A stretch of 64,000 nt of DNA from Jatrophihabitans_A sp035248685 (GTDB lineage Bacteria; Actinomycetota; Actinomycetes; Mycobacteriales; Jatrophihabitantaceae): assembly GCA_035248685.1 (NCBI GenBank), contig DATFHF010000027.1, positions 186,001-250,000 on the forward strand, read 5' to 3'. The number at the start of each line of letters is the position of its first letter. Positions within the stretch are counted from its first letter, which is position 1. The notes beneath the pieces are model-generated. The model made no database searches and was not told the origin of the DNA. It saw nothing but the letters and a program-made list of their open reading frames with translations. Positions 45,608 through 53,128 of the stretch are shown here, piece by piece. A program made the position numbers and the translations under genes.

Positions 45608-46255
45608 ATGCCGAATGTCTGCCGGCCGACCCGACTCCGGACGGCCCTGGTAATACCGCTGCTCGCGCTTGGACTGGCCGGCTGCGCACAGTCGCCGCCG
45701 ACCAGCGCGGACCGTCCGGTGACCAGCCTGACCAGCAGCTCAGCGGCCACCAGCTCGCCGACGGACAGCCCGTCGGTGACCAGTTCGCCGAGTGCCACGG
45801 CACCGAGCAGCCCTGCCGCGCCGAGTAGTTCAGCCGCACCGACCAAGCCGGCCAGCTCGACAGCCAGCCAGCCGGACGGGCCGGGCGGTTGTGCCAGTTC
45901 GGCGCTCCAGGTTCGCGCGCTGCGCGGCTCCGGAGCCGCCGGTCACCAGTTCGCGTTCCTGCGCTTCACCAACATCTCGGCCAGTTCCTGCTCGTTGACC
46001 GGCTTTCCGGGCGTCCAGCTCCAGCGCGCGGGAGCTCCGCTCGGGTTACCGGCGCAACGCACCAGCACCCCGGTCCGCCGGGTGCAGATCGCACCCGGCG
46101 ACTCGGTGACGGCACAGCTGACCGACGATTCCACTTGCAACGCAGCCAATTCCGACGCAGTTCAGGTGATCCCACCGAACCGAACCGAGAAGTTCCTGGT
46201 GCCGTTGGCGCTACGCGGCTGCACCCTGCACATCGACCCGGTGATCAGCAGCTGA
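45608..46255 (+). CDS. DUF4232 lipoprotein
   Basis: A 215-residue secreted lipoprotein with lipobox LGLAGC at residues ~18-23. A Ser/Thr/Pro-rich linker of ~70 residues leads to a DUF4232 domain with conserved cysteines (GGCASSALQ, SSCSLTGFPGVQL, DSTCNAAN, LRGCTLHI). Membrane-tethered extracellular domain, probably two disulfides. The start ATG is preceded by GGTGAG. Follows the large secreted gene by 7 bp, so they may be co-transcribed. Function unknown. Confidence 0.9.
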   Translation: MPNVCRPTRLRTALVIPLLALGLAGCAQSPPTSADRPVTSLTSSSAATSSPTDSPSVTSSPSATAPSSPAAPSSSAAPTKPASSTASQPDGPGGCASSALQVRALRGSGAAGHQFAFLRFTNISASSCSLTGFPGVQLQRAGAPLGLPAQRTSTPVRRVQIAPGDSVTAQLTDDSTCNAANSDAVQVIPPNRTEKFLVPLALRGCTLHIDPVISS

Positions 46256-46256
46256 C

Positions 46257-46718
46257 TCAGGCGGCAGGATCCCGCGGGCAGTTGTGGTACACCGCCAGCT
46301 TCCACTCCTCGTCCTGCTTGACCAGGATCCAGGAGGCGCGGATCGCGGCGGCGTCGGACAGTTCGGACTCGCCGGCACCGATCACACCACCCTCGGTGAT
46401 CACCGCGACGGCGTCCCTGCTCAGCGGCTTGATTTCCAGTGGCTTGCCGGTGACCTGGGTTCCCTTGTACGGGCCGGCATAACCGGCGGCCATGAATGCC
46501 CGGATATCGTCCTTGCCCTTCTTGTACACGCCGGGAAGCATCATCGACCCGTCCTGGGTGAACAGGTCGGCGAAGGCATCGGCGTCGTGCGCGGCCCAGG
46601 CGGCGACCATCCGGGCCGGCACCGCAGCGATGGCTGCCTGCTCGGCTTGCAGTGCTTCGGCGCTCGGGGCTGCCGGCTTGGCTTTGGCTTTCGGGGCTGC
46701 GGACTTGCTCGCGGTCAT
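46257..46718 (-). CDS. SgcJ/EcaC-family NTF2-like protein
   Basis: A 153-residue protein with a Lys/Ala/Pro-rich N-terminus (residues 1-30) and an NTF2/SnoaL-like cone domain (AIAAVPARMVAAWAAHD, DAFADLFTQDGSMMLPG, then WILVKQDEEWKLAVYHNC). This pattern matches the SgcJ/EcaC family named after the enediyne protein SgcJ, but the family also has many unrelated members. The ATG at 46718 is preferred to 46769 because the N-terminal extension would be non-family. Shares a divergent region with the ABM gene. No enediyne role is established. Confidence 0.78.
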   Translation of the reverse strand: MTASKSAAPKAKAKPAAPSAEALQAEQAAIAAVPARMVAAWAAHDADAFADLFTQDGSMMLPGVYKKGKDDIRAFMAAGYAGPYKGTQVTGKPLEIKPLSRDAVAVITEGGVIGAGESELSDAAAIRASWILVKQDEEWKLAVYHNCPRDPAA

Positions 46719-46897
46719 CTGCGTTTCTCGCTTTCTGTATGTCCAACTGGGGAAACGTAGGCACACCAATCTCCCCGGTCGCCGAAACGGCTACCGTTTG
46801 CTCATCACGACCGTCGCATCGGGGCAGTCCGGGGCGCATCTTCGTAATTGCGGCTTGCCGGTCGAAGGTGCCCGTCCACTCAGCCAAGGAGGCATTG

Positions 46898-47203
46898 ATG
46901 AGCAACTCATTAGTAATTCGCTACACGGTCCGTCCCGAGGCGGCAGAGGAGAACCAGCGACTGGTGCAAAACGTCTTTCAGGAACTGGCCGACAGCCAAC
47001 CGAACGGCCTGCATTACGCCAGCTTCCGGCTCGCCGACGGGGTGAGCTTCGTGCATGTGGTGTCCACCGACGGCGACGACAACCCGCTCGTCCGGACGGC
47101 GGCCTTCATCGAGTTCCAGCGCAACATCGGCGACCGGGTGGTCGCACCTCCGGTCGCCACCGAGGCCACCGTCGTCGGCTCGTACGGCTTCGGCGACATC
47201 TGA
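46898..47203 (+). CDS. Small antibiotic-biosynthesis-monooxygenase-like protein
   Basis: A 101-residue dimeric ferredoxin-like (ABM) protein, MSNSLVIRYTVRPEAAEENQ, with FQELADSQPNGLHYASFRL and FVHVVSTDGDD. The ATG at 46898 follows AAGGAGG, and the longer upstream reading frame is not coding-like. ABM proteins are cofactor-independent oxygenases or stress proteins; function unassigned here. Confidence 0.88.
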   Translation: MSNSLVIRYTVRPEAAEENQRLVQNVFQELADSQPNGLHYASFRLADGVSFVHVVSTDGDDNPLVRTAAFIEFQRNIGDRVVAPPVATEATVVGSYGFGDI

Positions 47204-47258
47204 TCGGACGGCCCCAGCACCGACCGGGCCGGGCTAGTCGACCGGATACGGTGGATTG

Positions 47259-48515
47259 ATGCGTTTCACCACCCCGGACCTGTCCGACCGACCGGACAGC
47301 CTTCGGGATCGGGACCGGCATCGCTGGCTGATCGTCGCCGCGATTGTGCTGACCGGCCTGACCATGCGGGTGGCGGTGAGCAGCGTCGGCGCGGTGCTCG
47401 ACGATGCCGAGACCGGCCTGGGGCTATCCAGCGGTGCGGCCGGGGTCATCACCACGCTGCCGGTGATCGCGTTCGCCGGCATCGGCTACCTCGGCCCCCG
47501 GCTGGCCCACCGGCTCGGCGAGCACCGGGTGCTGGCCGTGGCGCTGCTGGCTGCCACCATCGGGTTGGCCTTGCGGGCGACGGCCGGCGGTATCTGGTCC
47601 TTCGGCCTGCTCAGCATGCTGGCGTTGGCCGGCGGGGCGCTGGCGAACGTGCTGATGCCGGCCCTGGTCAAGCGCCACTTCCCCGACCGGATCGGGACGA
47701 TGACCGCCGTCTACACGACGGCGCTGGCCATCGGCACCACCACGGCGGCCGGGCTAACCGTCCCGATCGCCGATCTCGGTGGCCACAACTGGCGGTTCGG
47801 CATCGGCTCGTGGGCCGCGTTGACGCTGCTGGCGATCCTGCCATGGCTGCCCAGCTTGCGTGCCGACCGGCCGACTCCGGACGACCAGCCGGCCCGGATC
47901 CCGGTCAGCCGGATGGCCCGGTCCAGGCTGGCCTGGGCATTGGCGCTGCTGTTCGGCAGCCAGTCCTTTCAGGCCTACATCGCCTTCGGCTGGTTCGCTA
48001 ACTTCTTTCGGCACCACCACATCGCTGCCACCGAGGCCGGCCTGCTGGTCGCGTTCTACTCGGGGTTGTCGATCCCGATCTCGATCGTGATACCGACCCT
48101 CGCGGTACGCCGGCAACGCCCGCTGGTGGCGCTGCTGGCGCTGGCCGCTGTCGCGTCCTACGTCGGGATGTTGCTGGCGCCGGCCGGCGGCGCCTGGCTG
48201 TGGATGTTGCTCGGCGGCATCGGCAGTGGGATGTTCCCGCTCAGCCTGACCATGATCGGGCTGCGCTCGCGGGCAGCCGGCAGCACCGCGGCGCTCTCGG
48301 CCTTCGTGCAGAGCGCGGGTTACCTGCTGGCCGGCACCGGGCCGCTGCTGGTCGGGCTGCTCCTGGACCTGACCGACGACTGGACCTGGCCGCTGCTGAT
48401 GCTGCTGGTCGCGGCCGCGCTGTCCGCCGGCTTCGGCTGGTACGCCGGCCGTCCGCGCTACGTCGACGATGAGCTGGCCGTCGCCCGCTCGACTACTCGG
48501 CAATCCCCCGGGTGA
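47259..48515 (+). CDS. MFS transporter, CynX/NimT-like
   Basis: A 418-residue protein with 12 hydrophobic segments. It fits the CynX/NimT (YeaN-like) subgroup: LIVAAIVLTGLTMRVAVSSV at the start, LAHRLGEHRVLA between TM2 and TM3, and GSGMFPLSLTMIGLRSRAAG in the second half. These export or import cyanate, nitroimidazoles and similar small molecules. The ATG at 47259 is preferred over the TTG one codon earlier. The last 23 bp overlap the convergent D-aminopeptidase gene. Confidence 0.88.
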   Translation: MRFTTPDLSDRPDSLRDRDRHRWLIVAAIVLTGLTMRVAVSSVGAVLDDAETGLGLSSGAAGVITTLPVIAFAGIGYLGPRLAHRLGEHRVLAVALLAATIGLALRATAGGIWSFGLLSMLALAGGALANVLMPALVKRHFPDRIGTMTAVYTTALAIGTTTAAGLTVPIADLGGHNWRFGIGSWAALTLLAILPWLPSLRADRPTPDDQPARIPVSRMARSRLAWALALLFGSQSFQAYIAFGWFANFFRHHHIAATEAGLLVAFYSGLSIPISIVIPTLAVRRQRPLVALLALAAVASYVGMLLAPAGGAWLWMLLGGIGSGMFPLSLTMIGLRSRAAGSTAALSAFVQSAGYLLAGTGPLLVGLLLDLTDDWTWPLLMLLVAAALSAGFGWYAGRPRYVDDELAVARSTTRQSPG

Positions 48516-49329
48516 GCAGGACGAGAGTGATGAAGGTGCGGTAGAGCCGGATCGGGTCATCGTCTGTCAGCCGGACGACGGTCTGATCGTTCCGGTCCGG
48601 CTCGACCCGCTCGAGCCAGCTGGCCATCTCGGCCAGGTCCGGATTGCGTAGCCGGACCGTCAGGGTGGCCGGCAGTTCCAGCTGCGCGGTCGGCTTGTTA
48701 CCGGCTAGTGCCTCGACGGCTTCGCGCGCGGTCTGGGTGATCAGTCGGATCGCCCGGGCCGGGTGCAAGCTCTCAGCAGCGAACCGGGAAACCGAGTGTT
48801 TCACCACGGCCGCGTGCGCCTCGGGCCAGAACGGGCGGAGTTCGGCCGCCGTGGTCTGATCGCCGGTCACCAGCACCACCGGCACTTCATAGCCAAGTGC
48901 AACCAAGGAGTTGATGCCGGACTCGGCAGCGAGCGTGCCGTTCAGCCTGACCTCCGCGATCGCCGCCGGGTTGTAGGTATGCGACAGGATTGCCGGCCCG
49001 GCCGAGGCCGAACCGTGGTAGGAGACGAAGAAGATCGCGTCGAAGGACCCGTCGAGGCCTTGCATCATGTACAGCGGCTTGTGCCGGCCGGACAGGTACC
49101 CGGCTTCCCCGGTCAGCCCCTCGGGCCGCAGGTTCGCCATCTTTCCGTGCGAGTCGTTGACCAGGAACTCGTGCGGTCCACCGGCCTGGTTCGCCCCGTC
49201 GATCGCCGCATTCACCTCGTCCTGGAGCAAGCCGCGGTAGTGCTCGTAATCCTGCTGGCCCGGTCGGCACTGGTCCCAGTCCACCACGCCGGCCGTGCCC
49301 TCCATATCCGAGGAGATGAAAATCTTCAC
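48493..49329 (-). CDS. M55-family D-aminopeptidase (DppA-like)
   Basis: A 278-residue zinc D-aminopeptidase that would release D-amino acids from peptides, possibly cell-wall turnover products. Metal-binding motifs: FISSDMEGTAGVVDWDQC (Asp, Glu), VNDSHGKM and YHGSASAGPAILSHTYN. The GTG start at 49329 gives the family's start (KIFISSDMEG), with GAAGGG upstream. Followed by 45 bp from the TauE gene; they could be an operon. Confidence 0.9.
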   Translation of the reverse strand: MKIFISSDMEGTAGVVDWDQCRPGQQDYEHYRGLLQDEVNAAIDGANQAGGPHEFLVNDSHGKMANLRPEGLTGEAGYLSGRHKPLYMMQGLDGSFDAIFFVSYHGSASAGPAILSHTYNPAAIAEVRLNGTLAAESGINSLVALGYEVPVVLVTGDQTTAAELRPFWPEAHAAVVKHSVSRFAAESLHPARAIRLITQTAREAVEALAGNKPTAQLELPATLTVRLRNPDLAEMASWLERVEPDRNDQTVVRLTDDDPIRLYRTFITLVLLTRGIAE

Positions 49330-49374
49330 CGGGGCGTTTTCCCTTCTCGGTGTGCGGCCCGTCCGGACCCACAT

Positions 49375-50118
49375 TCAATAGGCTTGCACAGCCAGCTTGA
49401 TCGCGATTATCACGCCGGCTACCGCAATGCCCAGCCGGAGCGGGCCGGACGGCAACCGGCGCACCACCCGCGGCCCGAGCAGGCCACCGGTGAAGAAGCC
49501 CAGCCCGAGCGGGATCGCGGCCAGCCAGCGGACGTCGCCGAAGATGGCGAAGCCCACCGCGGCGACCCCGTTGGCGCAGAACAGCACGGCGTTCTTCACC
49601 GCGTTGCTGCGTGGCAACGACTCAGCGGTGGCGGCCAGCAACAACGCCAGCAGCAGCACCCCGGCGGCGGCCCCGAAGTAGCCGCCGTACACCGAGATCA
49701 GCAGCACGCCGACGATGACCGGGGTGCGGTCGCGGGCGCCCAGTTCCGGATGGGCCTTCGGTCGCGGGATCAGCACGCACAGCGAGGCCAGCCCGATCAA
49801 CCAGGGCACCACCCGCTGGAAGGCGCTGGCCGGCGTGAGCAGCAGCAGTGCCGCCCCGCCGGAGCCGCCGACCACCGCCACCGCGCTGAGCAACCGCAGC
49901 CGCCGGAGCTGGCCGCGCAATTCCGGCCGGGATCCCAGCGTCGAGCCGAAGCCGCTGAACACCAGCGCCACCGAATTGGTGACGTTGGCGCTGACCGGTG
50001 GTAGCCCGACCGCCAGCAAGGCCGGGTAGCTGATCACCGAAGCCAGCCCGCTGACCGAACCGGCCAGGCCGGCGGCGATGCCGGCGAGCAGCAGCAGCAC
50101 CACATGCGCGACGGTCAT
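49375..50118 (-). CDS. TauE/SafE family sulfite/anion exporter
   Basis: A 247-residue membrane protein with about eight hydrophobic segments and the tandem TauE/SafE pattern. It contains GLAGSVSGLASVISYPALLA in the first half and YGGYFGAAAGVLLLALLL in the second, each with a conserved Gly/Pro-rich stretch. Family members export sulfite, sulfoacetate or similar. The ATG at 50118 is chosen next to a TTG at 50121. The D-aminopeptidase gene is immediately downstream. Confidence 0.9.
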   Translation of the reverse strand: MTVAHVVLLLLAGIAAGLAGSVSGLASVISYPALLAVGLPPVSANVTNSVALVFSGFGSTLGSRPELRGQLRRLRLLSAVAVVGGSGGAALLLLTPASAFQRVVPWLIGLASLCVLIPRPKAHPELGARDRTPVIVGVLLISVYGGYFGAAAGVLLLALLLAATAESLPRSNAVKNAVLFCANGVAAVGFAIFGDVRWLAAIPLGLGFFTGGLLGPRVVRRLPSGPLRLGIAVAGVIIAIKLAVQAY

Positions 50119-50155
50119 CAACCGCTAGCCTTTCACAGTCGCCCATACTGGCTCC

Positions 50156-50644
50156 ATGCCAGCCAAGCGGAGCGCCGGAATCCTGCTATTTCGACGGGCA
50201 CCTGAGTGTCAAGTGCTGCTGGGACGGATGGGCGGACCGTTCTGGCAACGCCGCACCGAGCACAACTGGTCCATTCCGAAGGGCGAATACCTCGACGACG
50301 AGCAGCCGCTGGACGCCGCCCGGCGAGAGTTCACCGAGGAACTCGGGCTGCCGGTGCCCGAGGTGCCGATGATCGACCTGGGCAGCATCACCCAGAGCGG
50401 AGGCAAGCAGGTCTGGGTCTGGGCCGGGGAGGCCGAGATCGACCTGGACCGGGTGGTCTTCGGCACCTTCGAGATGGAGTGGCCGCCCCGCTCCGGACAC
50501 CGGCAGTCGTTTCCAGAACTGGCCGAGGTGGCCTGGTGGAGCCTGCCGGATGCCCGGTCGCGACTGATCGCCGGCCAACTGCCGTTCCTGGATCGGTTGG
50601 GTGATCAGCTGGCCGGGGCCGGCTTGAGCCAGAGCGGTCGGTAG
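50156..50644 (+). CDS. Nudix hydrolase
   Basis: A 162-residue Nudix hydrolase with a complete Nudix box, GEYLDDEQPLDAARREF followed by TEELGL. It matches the NUDIX-type group that starts AKRSAGILLFRR and contains HNWSIPKGE, typical of predicted NTP pyrophosphohydrolases. Substrate not readable. The 3' end overlaps the convergent sucrase-ferredoxin-like gene by 40 bp. Confidence 0.9.
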   Translation: MPAKRSAGILLFRRAPECQVLLGRMGGPFWQRRTEHNWSIPKGEYLDDEQPLDAARREFTEELGLPVPEVPMIDLGSITQSGGKQVWVWAGEAEIDLDRVVFGTFEMEWPPRSGHRQSFPELAEVAWWSLPDARSRLIAGQLPFLDRLGDQLAGAGLSQSGR

Positions 50645-51507
50645 CTCAACGGCAGCCGGCGGTCACTCGCCCGGCAGGTGAGCAGCGCTGGTTGGCCGGT
50701 TACCCGCTGCACCGCGACCGTGAGCTCGCCGGCCGGACCGGCCAACCGCAGCAGCACCTGGCCCGGTTCGGCGTCGACCGGCTGGCTACCGAGCACCCGC
50801 AGTTCGTCCGGGCCGGTCAGGCCGAGCTCGCGCTGGGCGTGTGCCAGTGCGGCCTGCACCGGCGGCGGCAGCCCGACCCGGCCACGCAACAGCTCCGGCA
50901 ACACCCGACCGTCCTCGCCGGCTCGGGCCAGCTCGGCGGCATCGGTGACCCGGCCGTAGAGCTGGCCGGTGGGCAGCACCAGCACGTTGGCGGCGAACCG
51001 GTCGCCACCGACATGGCTGCACTCCCACACCCGGCCGGGCACCAGCCGCGCCAGCGCCGCCGCCACCGGCCGTCCCTCGATGGCACAGCACATGTCATGG
51101 ATGCCGTGCGTGCAGACCGCGTACACCGGCGCCGGTTGCTCGGCCGCGCCGGGACCATCGGCCGGCCGGTCCGGGTCGATGTCGAGTAGCTCGCGGTCCT
51201 CGCCGAAGCTGCCCGACACCAGCCGGCCTCGTCCCGGCCGGCAGTCGGCGAACAGCCAGCACCTCGTTCTCGATCGGTTAGGCCGGCCGGGGCGGCGGAC
51301 TGCCAGCACCCGCACCCCGCGCCGACCCAGCCCGCCGATCAGCTGACCGGCCACCTTCCGGTCGAACCGCGAGTCGGCCAGGCCGGCCGGTCCCCAGCCA
51401 CCCGGTTGCTCGACCAGCAGCACCCGGGATGCCGGGAACGCCGTCCCGAGCATCGGATCGTTCCGCTCGCTGGCGCGGACCCGGCACCGGTCGGGGCGGT
51501 CAACCAC
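50605..51507 (-). CDS. Sucrase/ferredoxin-like domain protein
   Basis: A 300-residue thioredoxin-like [2Fe-2S]-type protein of the Suc_Fer-like family. Signature segments: RASERNDPMLGTAFPASR, VEQPGGWGPA, YAVCTHGIHDMCCAIEGRP, WECSHVGGDRFAANVLVLP and LYGRVTDAAE. The clustered Cys/His residues probably bind iron-sulfur. The GTG at 51507 overlaps the JmjC-gene stop by 8 bp; the longer ATG frame is rejected because it reads into the neighbour. Function unassigned. Confidence 0.9.
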   Translation of the reverse strand: MVDRPDRCRVRASERNDPMLGTAFPASRVLLVEQPGGWGPAGLADSRFDRKVAGQLIGGLGRRGVRVLAVRRPGRPNRSRTRCWLFADCRPGRGRLVSGSFGEDRELLDIDPDRPADGPGAAEQPAPVYAVCTHGIHDMCCAIEGRPVAAALARLVPGRVWECSHVGGDRFAANVLVLPTGQLYGRVTDAAELARAGEDGRVLPELLRGRVGLPPPVQAALAHAQRELGLTGPDELRVLGSQPVDAEPGQVLLRLAGPAGELTVAVQRVTGQPALLTCRASDRRLPLSYRPLWLKPAPAS

Positions 51508-52732
51508 GGCTCGGCCGCACCGCCGGCGGATCGGCCGGTACCAGGACGGCGGCGGCGAGCAGCCTGCGCACCAGCTCCAACGACTCGGTCGGCCCCGGCC
51601 CGGCCAAAGCGCCGGCACTGATCGGCTCACCGGACAGGACCTGCTTCATCGCGGTTTCGGCTGATAGTGCAAGCACAATCCGCTGGTCGACGGCGGACAG
51701 GACGAGCTCGGCGCCGGTCTGCTCCAGCCGTGGTCGCAGCCCCGGCCGCAGCCGCAGCACGGTGTCCGGGCCCAGCTCGGCCAGCACCTCGAGTTGGCTG
51801 AGCGGGCTGATCGGCGCCGGCCGGGTGTTGCTCGCCAGCTCGGCGGCCAGCCCACCGGACACCGCGGGCAACCGGGATCGTCCCAGGAAAGCAAGCAGAT
51901 CCTTACAGGTCTCGGCCAGCTCCGGGCCGAGGGTGGTCGGATCGGACAGATCCGCGCCGATCGGCAGCGAGCGCCGCAATGCCGGCTCGTCGGCCGCAGC
52001 TGCCAGCAGTTGCCGCAGCAGGCTGTACCTGGTTACCGGGTGCACCCCGACGGTCAGGTGCAGGCAGTTTTGGCCGAGCGCGACCGCCGAATGCAGGTAG
52101 CCGCGGGGCAGGTAGAGCGCGTCACCAGGCTCCAGTTCCAACTCCAACAGCGGTTGTTCGGCAGCCCGGGCGGCCACTTCGGCCCGGCGATCCTGCCAGA
52201 TCTGGTCGGCCAACGGGTCGGTCAGCACCGGTGCATGCACCCGCCACCTTTTACGGCCACTCACCTGAAGCACGAAGACGTCGTGGGTGTCGTAATGGGC
52301 GGAGAATCCCTGGTTCCGCGGCGGGGTCAGGTAGGCGTTGATCTGCACCGGATGGCCGAGCTCACCGGCCAACGCGCTGCCGAAGTCCATCAGCGGCGGC
52401 CAGTTGCGGTGCAGACCTTGCAGCACCAGGCTCGCCCCGTCGGCGAGCAGCGCAAGCACCCGGTCGTCGGCCACCTGGTCGACGATGCCGGCACCGGCGC
52501 CACCCGATCGGGTGTAGGCGCTGGCCGGAATCACCTTGCCCTGGTTGGCCATTCTGATGAACGGCGTGCGCAGGCCGCGCCGGGACAGCAGCTCGTCGAT
52601 GCCGTCGAAGCTGAGCAGGTCATCGAAGCGGGCGCCGGTGTCCGAGGCCGGGCTGTACAGCGGCCGCCGGGACCAGTACCCCTCGGCGAACTCCGCGGCG
52701 CTGATTCCGATGCACCGCGACAGTGCCGGCAC
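51500..52732 (-). CDS. Cupin/JmjC oxygenase, ROXA-like
   Basis: A 410-residue 2-oxoglutarate/Fe(II) oxygenase of the cupin_4/ROXA group, which hydroxylates ribosomal protein residues. Key ligands: HYDTHDVFVLQVSG (His and Asp) and YLPRGYLHSAVALG (distal His). The 52768 start would place a 15-bp perfect terminator hairpin inside the first 11 codons. The next GTG at 52732, opening PALSRCIGISAAEFAEG, is therefore preferred. No good ribosome binding site is visible for either start. Confidence 0.85.
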   Translation of the reverse strand: MPALSRCIGISAAEFAEGYWSRRPLYSPASDTGARFDDLLSFDGIDELLSRRGLRTPFIRMANQGKVIPASAYTRSGGAGAGIVDQVADDRVLALLADGASLVLQGLHRNWPPLMDFGSALAGELGHPVQINAYLTPPRNQGFSAHYDTHDVFVLQVSGRKRWRVHAPVLTDPLADQIWQDRRAEVAARAAEQPLLELELEPGDALYLPRGYLHSAVALGQNCLHLTVGVHPVTRYSLLRQLLAAAADEPALRRSLPIGADLSDPTTLGPELAETCKDLLAFLGRSRLPAVSGGLAAELASNTRPAPISPLSQLEVLAELGPDTVLRLRPGLRPRLEQTGAELVLSAVDQRIVLALSAETAMKQVLSGEPISAGALAGPGPTESLELVRRLLAAAVLVPADPPAVRPSRG

Positions 52733-52735
52733 AGC

Positions 52736-52768
52736 GTGGACGGGACCGGTCGCACCGGTCCCGTCCAC
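52736..52768 (-). terminator. Terminator after the DGGA-repeat gene
   Basis: 15-bp perfect stem: GTGGACGGGACCGGT pairs with ACCGGTCCCGTCCAC around a 3-nt loop. It lies 14 bp after the DGGA gene stop on the minus strand and immediately before the oxygenase gene. Confidence 0.8.
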
Positions 52769-52782
52769 AGGCTGGCTATCGA

Positions 52783-53043
52783 TTACGCGCCGCCGTCCGC
52801 GCCGTGATCGGCACCGCCGTCCGCGCCGCCATCGGAGTCACCGCCCGCTCCGCCGTCCGCGCCACCATCGGAGTCACCGCCCGCTCCGCCGTCCGCGCCA
52901 CCGTCGGCACCGCCGTCGTGCATGCCTGGCGTGCCGGCCGCACCACCGTCAGCCGCGCCCTGCGCGCCGCCGTCAGCGCCACCGTCCTGTACGCCGGGGG
53001 TTCCTTCGGCTCCGCCGTCGGAAAGTCCTTCACTCTCGGTCAT
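52783..53043 (-). CDS. Low-complexity DGGA-repeat acidic protein
   Basis: An 86-residue protein composed almost entirely of Gly, Ala and Asp. About a dozen DGGA-like tetrads follow the opening MTESEGLSDGGAEG. Highly acidic, no cysteine, no signal peptide. A real gene is supported by ATAGGAG at proper spacing before the ATG and a strong terminator just beyond the stop. Possible roles are structural or calcium binding; none is proven. Confidence 0.6.
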   Translation of the reverse strand: MTESEGLSDGGAEGTPGVQDGGADGGAQGAADGGAAGTPGMHDGGADGGADGGAGGDSDGGADGGAGGDSDGGADGGADHGADGGA

Positions 53044-53128
53044 GCAAGCGCTCCTATCGAAAGGTAGGCAGTGCCCGACGGGCCGGCTGCCGTCGATCCG
53101 GCCGCTGTTTGGCCGCTCCCTACGCTAG

